A stretch of 64,000 bases of DNA from Flavobacterium sp. 123. Lineage in GTDB: Bacteria > Bacteroidota > Bacteroidia > Flavobacteriales > Flavobacteriaceae. The notes beneath the pieces are model-generated. The model did not search any database and had not been told where the DNA came from. It saw nothing but the letters and a program-made list of their open reading frames with translations. Position 1 is the first letter of the stretch. Every line of letters begins with the position of its first letter. The stretch is taken from assembly GCF_003634825.1 (NCBI RefSeq), contig NZ_RBXD01000001.1, positions 580,501 to 644,500 on the forward strand, read 5' to 3'. Position numbers and translations under genes: made by a program. This document shows positions 51,885 to 60,765 of the stretch, piece after piece.

Positions 51885-52493
51885 ATGCTCATTATCGGGA
51901 TTGCAGGCGGAACAGGAAGCGGAAAGACAACTGTAGTTCATCAGATTATGAATGAATTACCAGAAACAGAAGTGGGTATTATTTCTCAAGATTCCTATTA
52001 TAAAGAAAATAGCGGGCTTTCTTTTGACGAAAGAGCCTTGATTAATTTTGATCATCCACGAGCTATTGACTTTGAATTATTAGTAGCCCATCTCAAAGAG
52101 TTAAAAGCGGGCAATAACATTGATCAACCTGTATATTCGTTTGTGACACATAATAGAACTAATGATACCGTATTTACACATCCTCGAAAAGTAATGATTG
52201 TAGAAGGCATTCTGATTTTAGCAAATCCAGAATTACGTGATCTTTTTGATATTAAAGTATATGTTCATGCGGATTCTGACGAGCGCTTGATAAGACGCCT
52301 CAAAAGAGATATTGCAGAACGTGGAAGAGACATGGGCGAAGTTTTAAACCGGTATCAAAACACCTTAAAACCCATGCACGAACAATTCATCGAACCTACA
52401 AAAGCATTTGCTGATATTATAATTCCTAATGACAAATATAATACCGTTGCAATTGACGTAGTTAGAGCAGTTATAAACCAAAAGATTCTATAA
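51885..52493 (+). CDS. udk: Uridine kinase
   Basis: 202 residues from the ATG at 51885 ('MLIIGIAGGTGSGKTTVV'). Walker A 'GGTGSGKTT', 'SQDSYYKENSGLSFDERALINFDHP' (uridine site), 'VMIVEGILIL' and lid 'RLIRRLKRDIAERGRDMGEVLNRY'. Phosphorylates uridine and cytidine for pyrimidine salvage. The first ATG/TTG-extended frame (51846) is upstream of the promoter box. Confidence 0.95.
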   Translation: MLIIGIAGGTGSGKTTVVHQIMNELPETEVGIISQDSYYKENSGLSFDERALINFDHPRAIDFELLVAHLKELKAGNNIDQPVYSFVTHNRTNDTVFTHPRKVMIVEGILILANPELRDLFDIKVYVHADSDERLIRRLKRDIAERGRDMGEVLNRYQNTLKPMHEQFIEPTKAFADIIIPNDKYNTVAIDVVRAVINQKIL

Positions 52494-52565
52494 ATTATTG
52501 TAATTTTATTGCAACATTAACATACAAAATCACGCTTATAATTACTCCTAGATAGGGAATAATTT

Positions 52566-52642
52566 GAAGCTATTTCCCGCTTTCCGTTTCAATCTTATGC
52601 GCTGAAAAACGCCCATAAGGATTTTCACTTTAATCGGGGCTA
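52566..52642 (+). repeat. Intergenic stem-loop repeat, variant B
   Basis: Opens GAAGCTATTTCCCG and closes CGGGGCTA (partial inverted match). Inside: core CTTTCCGTTTCAATCT (52580-52595), hairpin CTTATG/CATAAG (52594-52599, 52614-52619) and right core AGGATTTTCACTTTAATC (52618-52635). The cores match variant A (13592-13690) at 13 of 16 and 15 of 18 positions although the hairpin tips differ. Confidence 0.6.
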
Positions 52643-52655
52643 AAAAATATTTTAC

Positions 52656-52982
52656 ATGACAAATCCGTACAAAGACAAAGCTTGGTTTAAATTTTTAAGT
52701 AACAAATACATTTGGGTATTACTGTTTTTTTCGACATGGATGATTTTTTTAGATAATTATTCTTATTTCGATCACCGCTTTCTAGACAAACAAATAGATG
52801 AATTAGAGGACAATGCAACCTACTATCAAGAAGAAATAAAAAAAGATCAGCAACAAATCAAACAACTTAAAAATTCAGAACAAGTTGAAAAATATGCCCG
52901 CGAAAAATATTACATGAAAAAAGATAGTGAGGATATTTACATCATCGAATTTGAAGGAGATAGTACTTCTTTTAAAAAATAG
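52656..52982 (+). CDS. Septum formation initiator family protein (DivIC/FtsB)
   Basis: 108 residues. One transmembrane helix (about 17-35) followed by a coiled coil ('EDNATYYQEEIKKDQQQIKQ') and the short conserved 'EKYAREKYYMKKDSEDIYIIEF' tail. DivIC/FtsB partners FtsL and FtsQ in septal peptidoglycan synthesis. In this phylum it is usually found next to udk and methylmalonyl-CoA mutase genes, as here. Confidence 0.9.
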   Translation: MTNPYKDKAWFKFLSNKYIWVLLFFSTWMIFLDNYSYFDHRFLDKQIDELEDNATYYQEEIKKDQQQIKQLKNSEQVEKYAREKYYMKKDSEDIYIIEFEGDSTSFKK

Positions 52983-53020
52983 ATTTCAAAAAACTGAACC
53001 GTGACTGAAAACACCAACAA

Positions 53021-54382
53021 ATGAAAAACCTTTTCAAAGAATTCAATCCAATATCTGCCAAACAATGGAAACAAAAAATCCAATTTGAACTCAAAGGAGC
53101 TGACTATAATGAAACCCTTATTTGGAATTCTCCAGAAGATATTAAAGTAAAACCTTTTTATGATAAAGACGATGTCACTAAGACATTTTCAGTACCTACA
53201 AAAGCATCTGAATTCAAAATTTGTCAAAATATTTTTGTCTTTGATATTGAAAAGTCAATAGAAAGAGCGCTAGAATCATTGAACCGCGGTGCAGAAAGTG
53301 TTCGTTTCACTATTGAAAATGAAGCCATAAACGTAGAGCATTTATTAGAAAAATTACCTTTGGAAAACACAGCCATTTATTTCCATTTGAGTTTTTTTTC
53401 AATCGATTTCGTAAAGAAAATAGAAGCCATTGCTAAACAAAAAAACGCTACAATATACTGCAATATTGATCCAATAGGTCAATTAGCAAAAGAAGGAAAT
53501 TGGTTTACAACCGCTGAAAAAAGTAACTTCGACAGCTTAAATTTACTTTCGAAAGAAACAAAATCCGTTTCATTAATAAGTATTAATAGTGCTTTATATC
53601 AAAATGCAGGAGCCACAATAGTACAACAAATTGCCTATAGTTTAGCGCACGCAAATGAATATTTCAATAGAATTGAAGTCATTAATAAACCCATAGTTTT
53701 TGAAATCTCTGTAGGCACAAATTACTTTTTTGAAATTGCAAAACTTCGTGCTTTACGATTGCTTTTTAAGCTAATTGCAAAAGAATACAACCCTAATTTA
53801 GATTGTTATTTCTTAGTTTCACCAACAAAAAGAAACAAAACTTTATATGATTACAATGTAAATATGTTGCGCACCACAACCGAATGCATGAGCGCTATTC
53901 TGGGTGGAGCGGATAGCATTGCAAATTTGCCTTACGATGCTTTATACCATAAAGACAATGAATTTGGTGACAGAATTGCCAGAAATCAATTGTTGATTCT
54001 GAAAAACGAAAGCTATTTTGACAAAGTAAATAACCCAGCTGATGGAAGTTATTACATAGAAAACTTAACAAATCAATTAGCCGAAAAAGCTTTAGCTTTA
54101 TTTAAGAATATAGAAGAAAATGGTGGCTTCCTGAAACAACTCAACGAAGGAATCATCAAAAGAAAAATTCAAGAAAGCGCTGATTATGAGCAAGAATTAT
54201 TTGATACGGGTAAAGAAATTCTTCTTGGGACTAACAAATACAAAAACAAGGAGGACAGAATGAAAAATGATTTAGAACTATTCCCTTTTGTAAAAGTAAA
54301 ACCCCGAAAGACATTAATCACCCCAATCATTGAAAAGCGATTGTCAGAAAAACTAGAACAAGAGCGACTTGCTAAAGAATAA
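53021..54382 (+). CDS. Methylmalonyl-CoA mutase small (beta) subunit, short form
   Basis: 453 residues. Matches the TIM-barrel half of the mutase subunits: 'KQWKQKIQFELKGADYNETL', 'GGADSIANLPYDALY' and 'NPADGSYYIENLTNQLAEKAL'. It ends soon after the barrel with a charged tail, so the C-terminal cobalamin-binding-like domain of longer small subunits is missing. It pairs with the large subunit 55 bases downstream; the catalytic cobalamin is in that partner. Works in propionate/odd-chain metabolism (succinyl-CoA to and from methylmalonyl-CoA). Confidence 0.92.
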   Translation: MKNLFKEFNPISAKQWKQKIQFELKGADYNETLIWNSPEDIKVKPFYDKDDVTKTFSVPTKASEFKICQNIFVFDIEKSIERALESLNRGAESVRFTIENEAINVEHLLEKLPLENTAIYFHLSFFSIDFVKKIEAIAKQKNATIYCNIDPIGQLAKEGNWFTTAEKSNFDSLNLLSKETKSVSLISINSALYQNAGATIVQQIAYSLAHANEYFNRIEVINKPIVFEISVGTNYFFEIAKLRALRLLFKLIAKEYNPNLDCYFLVSPTKRNKTLYDYNVNMLRTTTECMSAILGGADSIANLPYDALYHKDNEFGDRIARNQLLILKNESYFDKVNNPADGSYYIENLTNQLAEKALALFKNIEENGGFLKQLNEGIIKRKIQESADYEQELFDTGKEILLGTNKYKNKEDRMKNDLELFPFVKVKPRKTLITPIIEKRLSEKLEQERLAKE

Positions 54383-54437
54383 ATAGCATTCAAATCATCA
54401 AAAATTAAAACAAAGATTTAAATTTCTGGATTTACAA

Positions 54438-56564
54438 ATGAAAAGAAAAGACCTTCAACATATAAATTTAGACGGTACTGCCAAAACAGAAAACCGTGAG
54501 CTGTCAGGCAACGAATTCTTAACTGCAGAGGGAATTTTATTGAAAAATACCTACACGAAAAAGGATATTGAAAATTTAGAACACTTAGAATTTGGCGCTG
54601 GTTTTGCTCCAAATTTACGTGGCCCTTATACCACCATGTATGTTCGCAGGCCATGGACGGTGCGTCAGTATGCTGGATTTTCAACAGCAGAGGAAAGTAA
54701 TGCTTTCTACAGAAGAAATTTAGCCGCAGGACAAAAAGGACTTTCGATAGCATTTGATTTACCAACCCATCGCGGTTACGACTCAGACCATGAACGCGTA
54801 GTAGGTGATGTAGGAAAAGCAGGAGTAGCAATTGATTCTGTTGAGGATATGAAAGTATTGTTTAATGAAATTCCATTAGATGAAATGTCAGTTTCCATGA
54901 CTATGAACGGTGCTGTTTTACCTATAATGGCTTTTTATATTGTAGCCGCAGAGGAACAAGGTGTAAAACCAGTACAACTTTCAGGGACGATACAAAATGA
55001 TATTTTGAAAGAGTTTATGGTTCGAAATACCTATATCTATCCACCAACTCCATCTATGAAAATCATTGCAGATATATTCGAATATACCAGTAAAAAAATG
55101 CCGAAATTCAACTCTATCTCTATTTCTGGCTATCATATGCAAGAAGCAGGAGCCACAGCTGATATTGAATTAGCATACACCCTGGCAGATGGATTAGAAT
55201 ATATTAGAACTGGATTAGCAACTGGAATGAAAATCGATGAATTTGCTCCTCGTCTATCTTTTTTCTGGGCAATAGGAATGAATCATTTTATGGAAATTGC
55301 TAAAATGCGTGCCGGTCGTATGATTTGGGCAAAACTCCTAAAACAGTTTAATCCAGAGGACGAAAAATCATTAGCCTTACGTACCCATTGCCAAACAAGT
55401 GGTTGGAGTTTAACAGAACAAGACCCTTTCAATAATGTGGCCAGAACTTGTATTGAAGCAGCAGCAGCAGCATTTGGCGGAACACAATCGCTACATACAA
55501 ATGCCTTAGATGAAGCAATTGCATTGCCGACGGATTTTTCTGCTAGAATAGCTAGAAACACACAGATTTTTTTACAAGAGGAAACTAAAATTACTAAAAC
55601 AGTTGATCCTTGGGCTGGAAGTTATTATATCGAAAGCCTTACAAATGAAATTGCAGAAAATGCTTGGAAACTGATCGAAGAAGTTGAAGAATTAGGCGGA
55701 ATGACTAAAGCAATTGAATCAGGAATCCCTAAACTTCGCATTGAAGAGGCAGCTGCTAGAAAACAAGCCCGAATTGATAGCAATCAAGATGTTATTGTTG
55801 GAGTCAATAAATACCGTTTAGATAAAGAAGATCCGTTACAAATTCTTGATGTTGATAACCAAATGGTGCGCAAGCAACAATTGGAACAATTAGATCGAAT
55901 TAAATCAACTCGTGACAGCGAAAAAGTAAAAGTTTCACTTGAAAAATTAATCCTTTGTGCTAAAACTGGAGAAGGAAATTTATTAGAACTAGCCGTTGAA
56001 GCTGCTAGAAACAGAACTACATTAGGCGAAATCAGTGATGCACTTGAAACCGTATTCGGAAGATATAAAGCACAAATTAAATCATTTAGTGGCGTGTATA
56101 GTAAGGAAATGAAAGAGGACAAAAGCTTTGAAAAAGCAAAAGAATTGGCTGATGCTTTTGCCGAAAAAGAAGGGCGTCGCCCAAGAATTATGATTGCAAA
56201 AATCGGACAAGACGGTCACGATCGTGGAGCTAAAGTTGTAGCTACTGGTTATGCAGACATTGGTTTCGACGTAGATATTGGCCCCCTTTTTCAAACGCCA
56301 GCCGAAGCAGCAAAACAAGCGGTAGAAAATGATGTCCATGTTCTTGGCCTTTCATCATTAGCCGCAGGGCACAAAACGTTTGTGCCAGAAATAATTGCCG
56401 AACTTAAAAAATACGGAAGAGAAGATATTATGGTAGTTGTAGGCGGTGTAATTCCTGCTCAAGATTATCAGTTTTTATTTGATGCTGGCGCTGTAGCTGT
56501 CTTTGGACCAGGAACAAAAATTAGCGATGCCGCGATTAGTATTTTAGAAATTTTAATTAGCTAA
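54438..56564 (+). CDS. scpA: Methylmalonyl-CoA mutase large (alpha) subunit
   Basis: 708 residues. Barrel with '[30 protein letters not shown]', '[29 protein letters not shown]' and substrate loop '[15 protein letters not shown]'; C-terminal B12 domain with '[26 protein letters not shown]' (His594 lower axial ligand), '[11 protein letters not shown]' and '[25 protein letters not shown]'. Interconverts succinyl- and methylmalonyl-CoA. Complete. Needs MeaB (19 kb) for activation. Confidence 0.96.
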   Translation: MKRKDLQHINLDGTAKTENRELSGNEFLTAEGILLKNTYTKKDIENLEHLEFGAGFAPNLRGPYTTMYVRRPWTVRQYAGFSTAEESNAFYRRNLAAGQKGLSIAFDLPTHRGYDSDHERVVGDVGKAGVAIDSVEDMKVLFNEIPLDEMSVSMTMNGAVLPIMAFYIVAAEEQGVKPVQLSGTIQNDILKEFMVRNTYIYPPTPSMKIIADIFEYTSKKMPKFNSISISGYHMQEAGATADIELAYTLADGLEYIRTGLATGMKIDEFAPRLSFFWAIGMNHFMEIAKMRAGRMIWAKLLKQFNPEDEKSLALRTHCQTSGWSLTEQDPFNNVARTCIEAAAAAFGGTQSLHTNALDEAIALPTDFSARIARNTQIFLQEETKITKTVDPWAGSYYIESLTNEIAENAWKLIEEVEELGGMTKAIESGIPKLRIEEAAARKQARIDSNQDVIVGVNKYRLDKEDPLQILDVDNQMVRKQQLEQLDRIKSTRDSEKVKVSLEKLILCAKTGEGNLLELAVEAARNRTTLGEISDALETVFGRYKAQIKSFSGVYSKEMKEDKSFEKAKELADAFAEKEGRRPRIMIAKIGQDGHDRGAKVVATGYADIGFDVDIGPLFQTPAEAAKQAVENDVHVLGLSSLAAGHKTFVPEIIAELKKYGREDIMVVVGGVIPAQDYQFLFDAGAVAVFGPGTKISDAAISILEILIS

Positions 56565-56596
56565 AAAATACAAAATCCTATATTCCATCACGAAGA

Positions 56597-56627
56597 AACA
56601 CCAAAATTACTTTTGGTGTTTTTTTAT
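56597..56627 (+). terminator. Terminator after scpA
   Basis: Perfect stem AACACCAAAA (56597-56606) / TTTTGGTGTT (56611-56620), four-base loop, T run. Confidence 0.88.
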
Positions 56628-56833
56628 ACACAAACATTTACATATCAATAAAATAGAACAATAATACTACTAAATAAAAAAGCATAAAAACACGTTTTAT
56701 TAACACTCCTTATAGGAATCATTAACAAAAACAACCAATTATTTTAACTAAATTTATGCTAGAAATCTTTACAAAAAACAGAATACAGCCTCAAAAAAAT
56801 CATAATAATTCGCTTACATATTGATGGTATAAT

Positions 56834-56851
56834 AACAAGAAGGGGAAGAAA
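56834..56851 (+). promoter_or_regulatory. Shared leader motif, copy 2
   Basis: AACAAGAAGGGGAAGAAA, 70 bases before the ATG at 56922. Differs from copy 1 (46494-46511) at a single base. Confidence 0.7.
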
Positions 56852-56921
56852 CTAAAAACCTTAAATTTATTTACTAATTATTTTTTTATACTTAATCAAT
56901 ATTAATTTAAATCTGAATATT

Positions 56922-57446
56922 ATGAAATCAATTATTATTATTTTGCTGTTTTTAGGCTTAACAAGCGTTTCCTATGCTCAAGTTGAAAATGAGAAAGGAG
57001 AAATGAAAATCGAGGAATTGCCTGGAGTTGTAATTAAAAGAATAGGCTCTGATTTTTCTATTTATTTACCAGACAATAATCCAGACCAAAGAATTAGAGC
57101 AATTGAAGAAAAATTTATTGCTTATGATCTTGGTAAAAAAAATGAAGGATTTGAAGAATACTTATTGGTCACAAAATCAAAAGCAGGATCTTTGGTAGCA
57201 ACTTATGATGAAAAAGGCAAATTGACTCGTGTAGTTGAAAATTACAAAAAAGTAAGACTTCCACACCAAGTTATTTACTCCATTTATAAAACCTATCCAC
57301 AATGGTCCATTGTTAATGATAAATTTCTATATACACAACGCGATGGCGATGTAACCAAAAAAGAATATAATGTTACCATCAAAAAAGGAAAAGAAACTCG
57401 GAAATTAGTAGTTAGACCAAATGGTGAAATTTTAAAAGTTAAATAA
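56922..57446 (+). CDS. Secreted PepSY/BLIP-like small protein, paralogue B
   Basis: 174 residues, signal peptide 1-19 (ending 'TSVSYAQ'). Clearly the sister of the protein at 46581: 'ELPGVVIKRIGSDFSIYLPD', 'YDLGKKNEGFEEYLLVT', 'YDEKGKLTRVVENYKKV' and 'IYKTYPQWSIVNDKFLYTQR' line up almost without gaps. The tail is more basic. Periplasmic or surface location likely; function unknown. The gene has the same leader motif and spacing as its paralogue and its own terminator, so both look like single-gene units under common control. Confidence 0.75.
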   Translation: MKSIIIILLFLGLTSVSYAQVENEKGEMKIEELPGVVIKRIGSDFSIYLPDNNPDQRIRAIEEKFIAYDLGKKNEGFEEYLLVTKSKAGSLVATYDEKGKLTRVVENYKKVRLPHQVIYSIYKTYPQWSIVNDKFLYTQRDGDVTKKEYNVTIKKGKETRKLVVRPNGEILKVK

Positions 57447-57464
57447 TCTCCATTTAATTATAAA

Positions 57465-57492
57465 AAAAGACCGCTAAATTAGCGGTCTTTTA
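57465..57492. terminator. Terminator after paralogue B
   Basis: Perfect stem AAAGACCGCTA / TAGCGGTCTTT with a three-base loop; A and T tracts allow both directions (convergent genes). Confidence 0.9.
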
Positions 57493-57511
57493 TATTTTAA
57501 GTAAAAAACTA

Positions 57512-58153
57512 TTATATGTTTTTAACTGTTGCATCGCTATCTGCAGCAATGAATGAAGTATCGTACCCTCCAAATGCTTTCATATAACTTCTTAATGAAG
57601 TTCCGTAAGCATCTCTTAAGTACCGTTTTCCGTTATTTCTTAAATACTTTCTAACCGAACCAACACCGCCAAGGTGTGCTGCTGCTAAAATGCCAGATTC
57701 TGTTACTCGGATACCATTCATCACAGTTCCTTCGTATTTTTCAATCTCATCTTTTAACTCTCCTTTATTTTTAGTTAAAAGAGCAATAAACGCTTTTTCT
57801 TGCAATTCAGGACTATTTAAAAAAGCAGCTCTATTATGAACACCGATTGTTTTTAATGTTTCGGAACCAAATTGATATTTGCCTAAATAACCTAGAGAAT
57901 TGATTTTTTTGTATTTGCCTTGAGACTCTTTGTAAGCGATTGCTTCTTTGAAACCAATAAAGAAATTTCCAGTAAAAGGGATGTTCAAATTGGGGTAATC
58001 TTGTTGTTTTTGAGATGGAAATAAGTAGTCGGATCCATCTGATTCATTTGTTAAAAACCAAGGGGTGGTTTCTAAATTAAAAGGTTTAAAACCAGAGCTT
58101 AAAAAAGCTACAATAATTGTCAAACTTGTATAAAAATACCATTTTTTTATCAT
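57512..58153 (-). CDS. Secreted lysozyme-like / lytic transglycosylase-like protein
   Basis: 213 residues. Hydrophobic N-terminus (5-22) as signal or anchor. The core 'IGFKEAIAYKESQGKYKKIN' with catalytic-type Glu, then 'SLGYLGKYQFGSETLKTIG' and 'ESGILAAAHLGGVGSVRKYL', matches the fold of SLT/endolysin-type peptidoglycan cleavers in this phylum. Likely acts on the cell wall in the periplasm. It has a textbook promoter (58201-58230). Sits upstream-adjacent to the dapF-mltG-DUF2279 group, same strand. Confidence 0.75.
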   Translation of the reverse strand: MIKKWYFYTSLTIIVAFLSSGFKPFNLETTPWFLTNESDGSDYLFPSQKQQDYPNLNIPFTGNFFIGFKEAIAYKESQGKYKKINSLGYLGKYQFGSETLKTIGVHNRAAFLNSPELQEKAFIALLTKNKGELKDEIEKYEGTVMNGIRVTESGILAAAHLGGVGSVRKYLRNNGKRYLRDAYGTSLRSYMKAFGGYDTSFIAADSDATVKNI

Positions 58154-58200
58154 AAATTGTTTTTCTTCAAAACGCTGTCCCGTTAAGAAATTTCTACGCG

Positions 58201-58230
58201 CAAAGATACAATAAAAAATAGAATGCTCAA
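58201..58230 (-). promoter_or_regulatory. Promoter of the lysozyme-like gene
   Basis: Minus strand: TTG (58230-58228), exactly 19 bases, TATCTTTG (58208-58201): a perfect match to the Bacteroidota consensus, with a leader of about 42 bases. Confidence 0.7.
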
Positions 58231-58250
58231 AATCAACACGTTAATCTTTT

Positions 58251-59171
58251 CTAAAAATACAAGATGTGACCTCTAAGTCCCTCGTTAGCCGAGTATTCAA
58301 ACGTTGGAGCAGGAATTTTAATAGTGTTAAAAACAGAGAAAAAAGTCTTCAAAAAATGTGATTTAGTTTCAATTTTAGTCAAATCAACATCCAAACTGAG
58401 GTAAAATTGTCGGTATCTTTCGGTTTTTTTAGCTCCAAATGGAGTGCTTTTTTCGACATTTCCAGCTATCATTTTGTCGCCTCCATAACCCAAAGCAAGG
58501 TTTAACCATTTTGGAATTTTTGACCCTTTAGAAAAAGAAAATAAATTAATAGAAAGCCAATACGTTTGACCATTATAATCCTTCAAAATTTGCTCCATTA
58601 ATGAACGTCCTAAAACATTGGGTCTGTAATTAGAATATTGGGTCGTATGAAATGAAAATTTAGGGGTAATTCGTTGTTCGCTCCAAAAAATTTCTTGGGA
58701 AACATATAAAGCAGTTCCTGATGCATTTGCAAGAATATCGCCCGAGGAAGCACCCCATTCCGAAGAGTAGCCATCCATAACTTCAACAGCTGTCAAAAAT
58801 GCAAATCCTAATCCAGAACCATAAACTAATTGTTTATGTTTGCTTGCTCCACTCCATTCCAACATTTCAGAACCAAAACGACCTAAATGATAGGAAGAAT
58901 AAAAATGACCTACTTTATCCATTTGAAGCCATTCTGAATTATCATTTATAAAATGAAAATCAGATTTTGGATAATCAGCATACCAAATTTGGTTTAAACC
59001 AACTAAAGCCCCTGTTGCTAGAATTGATTCAGAGATCAGAACCGTATTTAATCTTGATTTGTTTATGGAATCAAATGGTTTTAAAAAACTTACATTCGAA
59101 TTTTGCGCGAATGTAAAAGGAAATCCTATCAGTGTTAAGAGGAATAAAAGATAGATTTTTTGATGTTTCAA
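58251..59171 (-). CDS. DUF2279 family secreted protein
   Basis: 306 residues, signal peptide 1-22 ('LLFLLTLIGFPFTFAQ'). Signature block 'MDKVGHFYSSYHLGRFGSEMLEWSGA' with 'LGFAFLTAVEVMDGYSSEWGAS' and 'GDILANASGTALYVSQE' is DUF2279 (a YfiM-like helical region of periplasmic lipoproteins). C-terminal half is beta-rich. Function unknown; the family often lies in cell-envelope operons. Ends the operon dapF-GNAT-mltG-DUF2279 (two bases after mltG). Confidence 0.85.
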   Translation of the reverse strand: MKHQKIYLLFLLTLIGFPFTFAQNSNVSFLKPFDSINKSRLNTVLISESILATGALVGLNQIWYADYPKSDFHFINDNSEWLQMDKVGHFYSSYHLGRFGSEMLEWSGASKHKQLVYGSGLGFAFLTAVEVMDGYSSEWGASSGDILANASGTALYVSQEIFWSEQRITPKFSFHTTQYSNYRPNVLGRSLMEQILKDYNGQTYWLSINLFSFSKGSKIPKWLNLALGYGGDKMIAGNVEKSTPFGAKKTERYRQFYLSLDVDLTKIETKSHFLKTFFSVFNTIKIPAPTFEYSANEGLRGHILYF

Positions 59172-59173
59172 AA

Positions 59174-60214
59174 CTATCTTTTTACACCTTGACTATTAAT
59201 CCAATTGTAATATTTTTTAGCATTTTGTTCATGTTCTGCTTGTGTTACGGCAAATTCATGATATCCAAAACGATCTACACTAGCACAAAAATAAATATAA
59301 TTGTGTTTTTCAGGATTTAACACCGCCTCAAGTGCCGTAATATCAGGCATTGCAATAGGCCCTGGAGGAAGCCCTAAAGTATAATATGTATTATAAGGAG
59401 AAGCAACTGACAAATCCTTATTCAAAACTCTTTTGATGACTTGCGTAAAATCGTTAGATTTTTTCTTTACGGCATAAATTACCGTTGGATCAGCCTGCAA
59501 AAGCATTCCTTTATGCAAGCGATTCAAATAAACCCCTGCTATTCGTGGTCTCTCCTCTTTTTTAACAGATTCTTTATGTACGATTGAGGCTAAAATAGTA
59601 GCTTCTATTGGAGTTAATCCTTGTTTTTTTGCTTTTTCAATTCGTTCTTCATTCCAGAAATTTCTATATTCCTTAATCATTTTATCTCGGAATTTATCTG
59701 CAGACGTATTCCAAAATATTTCGTAGGTATTAGGAATGAACATTGTCAAAACATTTTCCTCGTTGAAACCGTTTTCTTTTAAAAATGTAGAATCTTTGAA
59801 CGAAGTCAATAATGACAAACTATCAGCTTCAATTTGAGAACCAATTCTTCCTGCAAAATCTTCTAATCTTTCTTGATTATTGAAAGCTAAATTTACTGCA
59901 AGATTCAATCTCAAAGCATTAATCAATTCATTGCTATTCATTCCTTTTTTGAATAAAAAACGACCTGATTTTACATTTGTAGGATAGCTTTTTTTGTTCG
60001 CTACCACATCAAATCGGTTCATATCTTCAACATATGGAGCGACTATTTTCTTGACATCTTCATAATTTGCATCTGTTGGAACAAAAACATACACTTCATT
60101 CGTTTCGAATTTAGTGTTATCTGCAAATATTTGTCGTATCAAAATAAATCCGTAGATCATTAATACCGATATTAATACAACAGCTACAATGGTTATGATT
60201 TTTTTAATGTTCAA
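59174..60214 (-). CDS. mltG: Endolytic transglycosylase MltG
   Basis: 346 residues. Single N-terminal membrane helix (6-28), LysM-like 'VFVPTDANYEDVKKIV' domain, catalytic YceG domain with Glu215 in 'ASIVHKESVKKEERPRIAGVYLNRL', then 'QADPTVIYAV' and 'NTYYTLGLPPGPIAMPDITALEAVLNP'. It cuts nascent glycan strands, setting their length. Twelve bases after the acetyltransferase gene. Confidence 0.95.
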   Translation of the reverse strand: MNIKKIITIVAVVLISVLMIYGFILIRQIFADNTKFETNEVYVFVPTDANYEDVKKIVAPYVEDMNRFDVVANKKSYPTNVKSGRFLFKKGMNSNELINALRLNLAVNLAFNNQERLEDFAGRIGSQIEADSLSLLTSFKDSTFLKENGFNEENVLTMFIPNTYEIFWNTSADKFRDKMIKEYRNFWNEERIEKAKKQGLTPIEATILASIVHKESVKKEERPRIAGVYLNRLHKGMLLQADPTVIYAVKKKSNDFTQVIKRVLNKDLSVASPYNTYYTLGLPPGPIAMPDITALEAVLNPEKHNYIYFCASVDRFGYHEFAVTQAEHEQNAKKYYNWINSQGVKR

Positions 60215-60225
60215 AACTAATATTT

Positions 60226-60759
60226 TTAAAATGAATGATTAATTAATTGAAAAATGACTTCGTCTTTGTACTTCCCGTTTACGAAAGTCCAATCTTTTTT
60301 AACTCCTATTTTCTGAAACCCAAATTTAGTAAAAAGTGCTGTACTAGCTTCATTTTCGGTAGCAATATTTGCATACAATTGGTGTAAACCAAGATTATAA
60401 AATGAATAACGAATTAATAGCTCTAGTGCTTCGGAACCAATATTTAGTTTTCTGTTTTCAACTGTCTGAATTACAATACCTATACCAGCTCTGTTGTTTT
60501 TTGAATCAAAATCAAACAAATCAATTAATCCTATTGCGGGAAAATCTTGGTCTTTACAAATAGCCAATCGCAATTGTTTTGCTTCATAAATATCTTGATG
60601 TGCATTTTCTAAATATTGCTTCACCAAAAACCGACTGTAAGGAGTATGCGTATTGCTTACCTCCCAGATATTTTGATCGTTTTCCATAGCATAAACAAAC
60701 TCCAAGTCATTTGGTTCGAGTGCTCGGAGATAAATGTTTTCGCCTTTTAGTGTTATCAT
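60226..60759 (-). CDS. GNAT acetyltransferase (SpeG-like layout)
   Basis: 177 residues. 'LKGENIYLRALEPNDLEFVYAMENDQNIWEVSN' N-terminus, 'GIVIQTVENRKLNIGSEALELLIRYSFYNLG' acetyl-CoA loop and 'NEASTALFTKFGFQKIG' motif B. The pattern resembles spermidine or ribosomal-protein acetyltransferases. Function unknown; in an operon with cell-wall genes. Confidence 0.88.
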   Translation of the reverse strand: MITLKGENIYLRALEPNDLEFVYAMENDQNIWEVSNTHTPYSRFLVKQYLENAHQDIYEAKQLRLAICKDQDFPAIGLIDLFDFDSKNNRAGIGIVIQTVENRKLNIGSEALELLIRYSFYNLGLHQLYANIATENEASTALFTKFGFQKIGVKKDWTFVNGKYKDEVIFQLINHSF

Positions 60760-60765
60760 TTTAAA

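Larger units (their letters stand above)
56565..56921. other. 357-base gene-free leader region of the second secreted paralogue
   Basis: Starts with the scpA terminator (56597-56627), is otherwise A+T-rich, and carries the shared leader motif at 56834-56851. No frame or B12 riboswitch-like element seen. Confidence 0.6.

Noticed and set aside
52983..53020. Cobalamin riboswitch for the B12-dependent mutase genes
   Set aside because: The space before the small-subunit gene is only 38 bases, and the longer gap before divIC holds a stem-loop repeat without B12-box features.
54418..54831. 137-residue open frame on the minus strand inside scpA
   Set aside because: It is fully antisense to a clearly coding mutase gene, has composition typical of a shadow frame, and no promoter or family resemblance.
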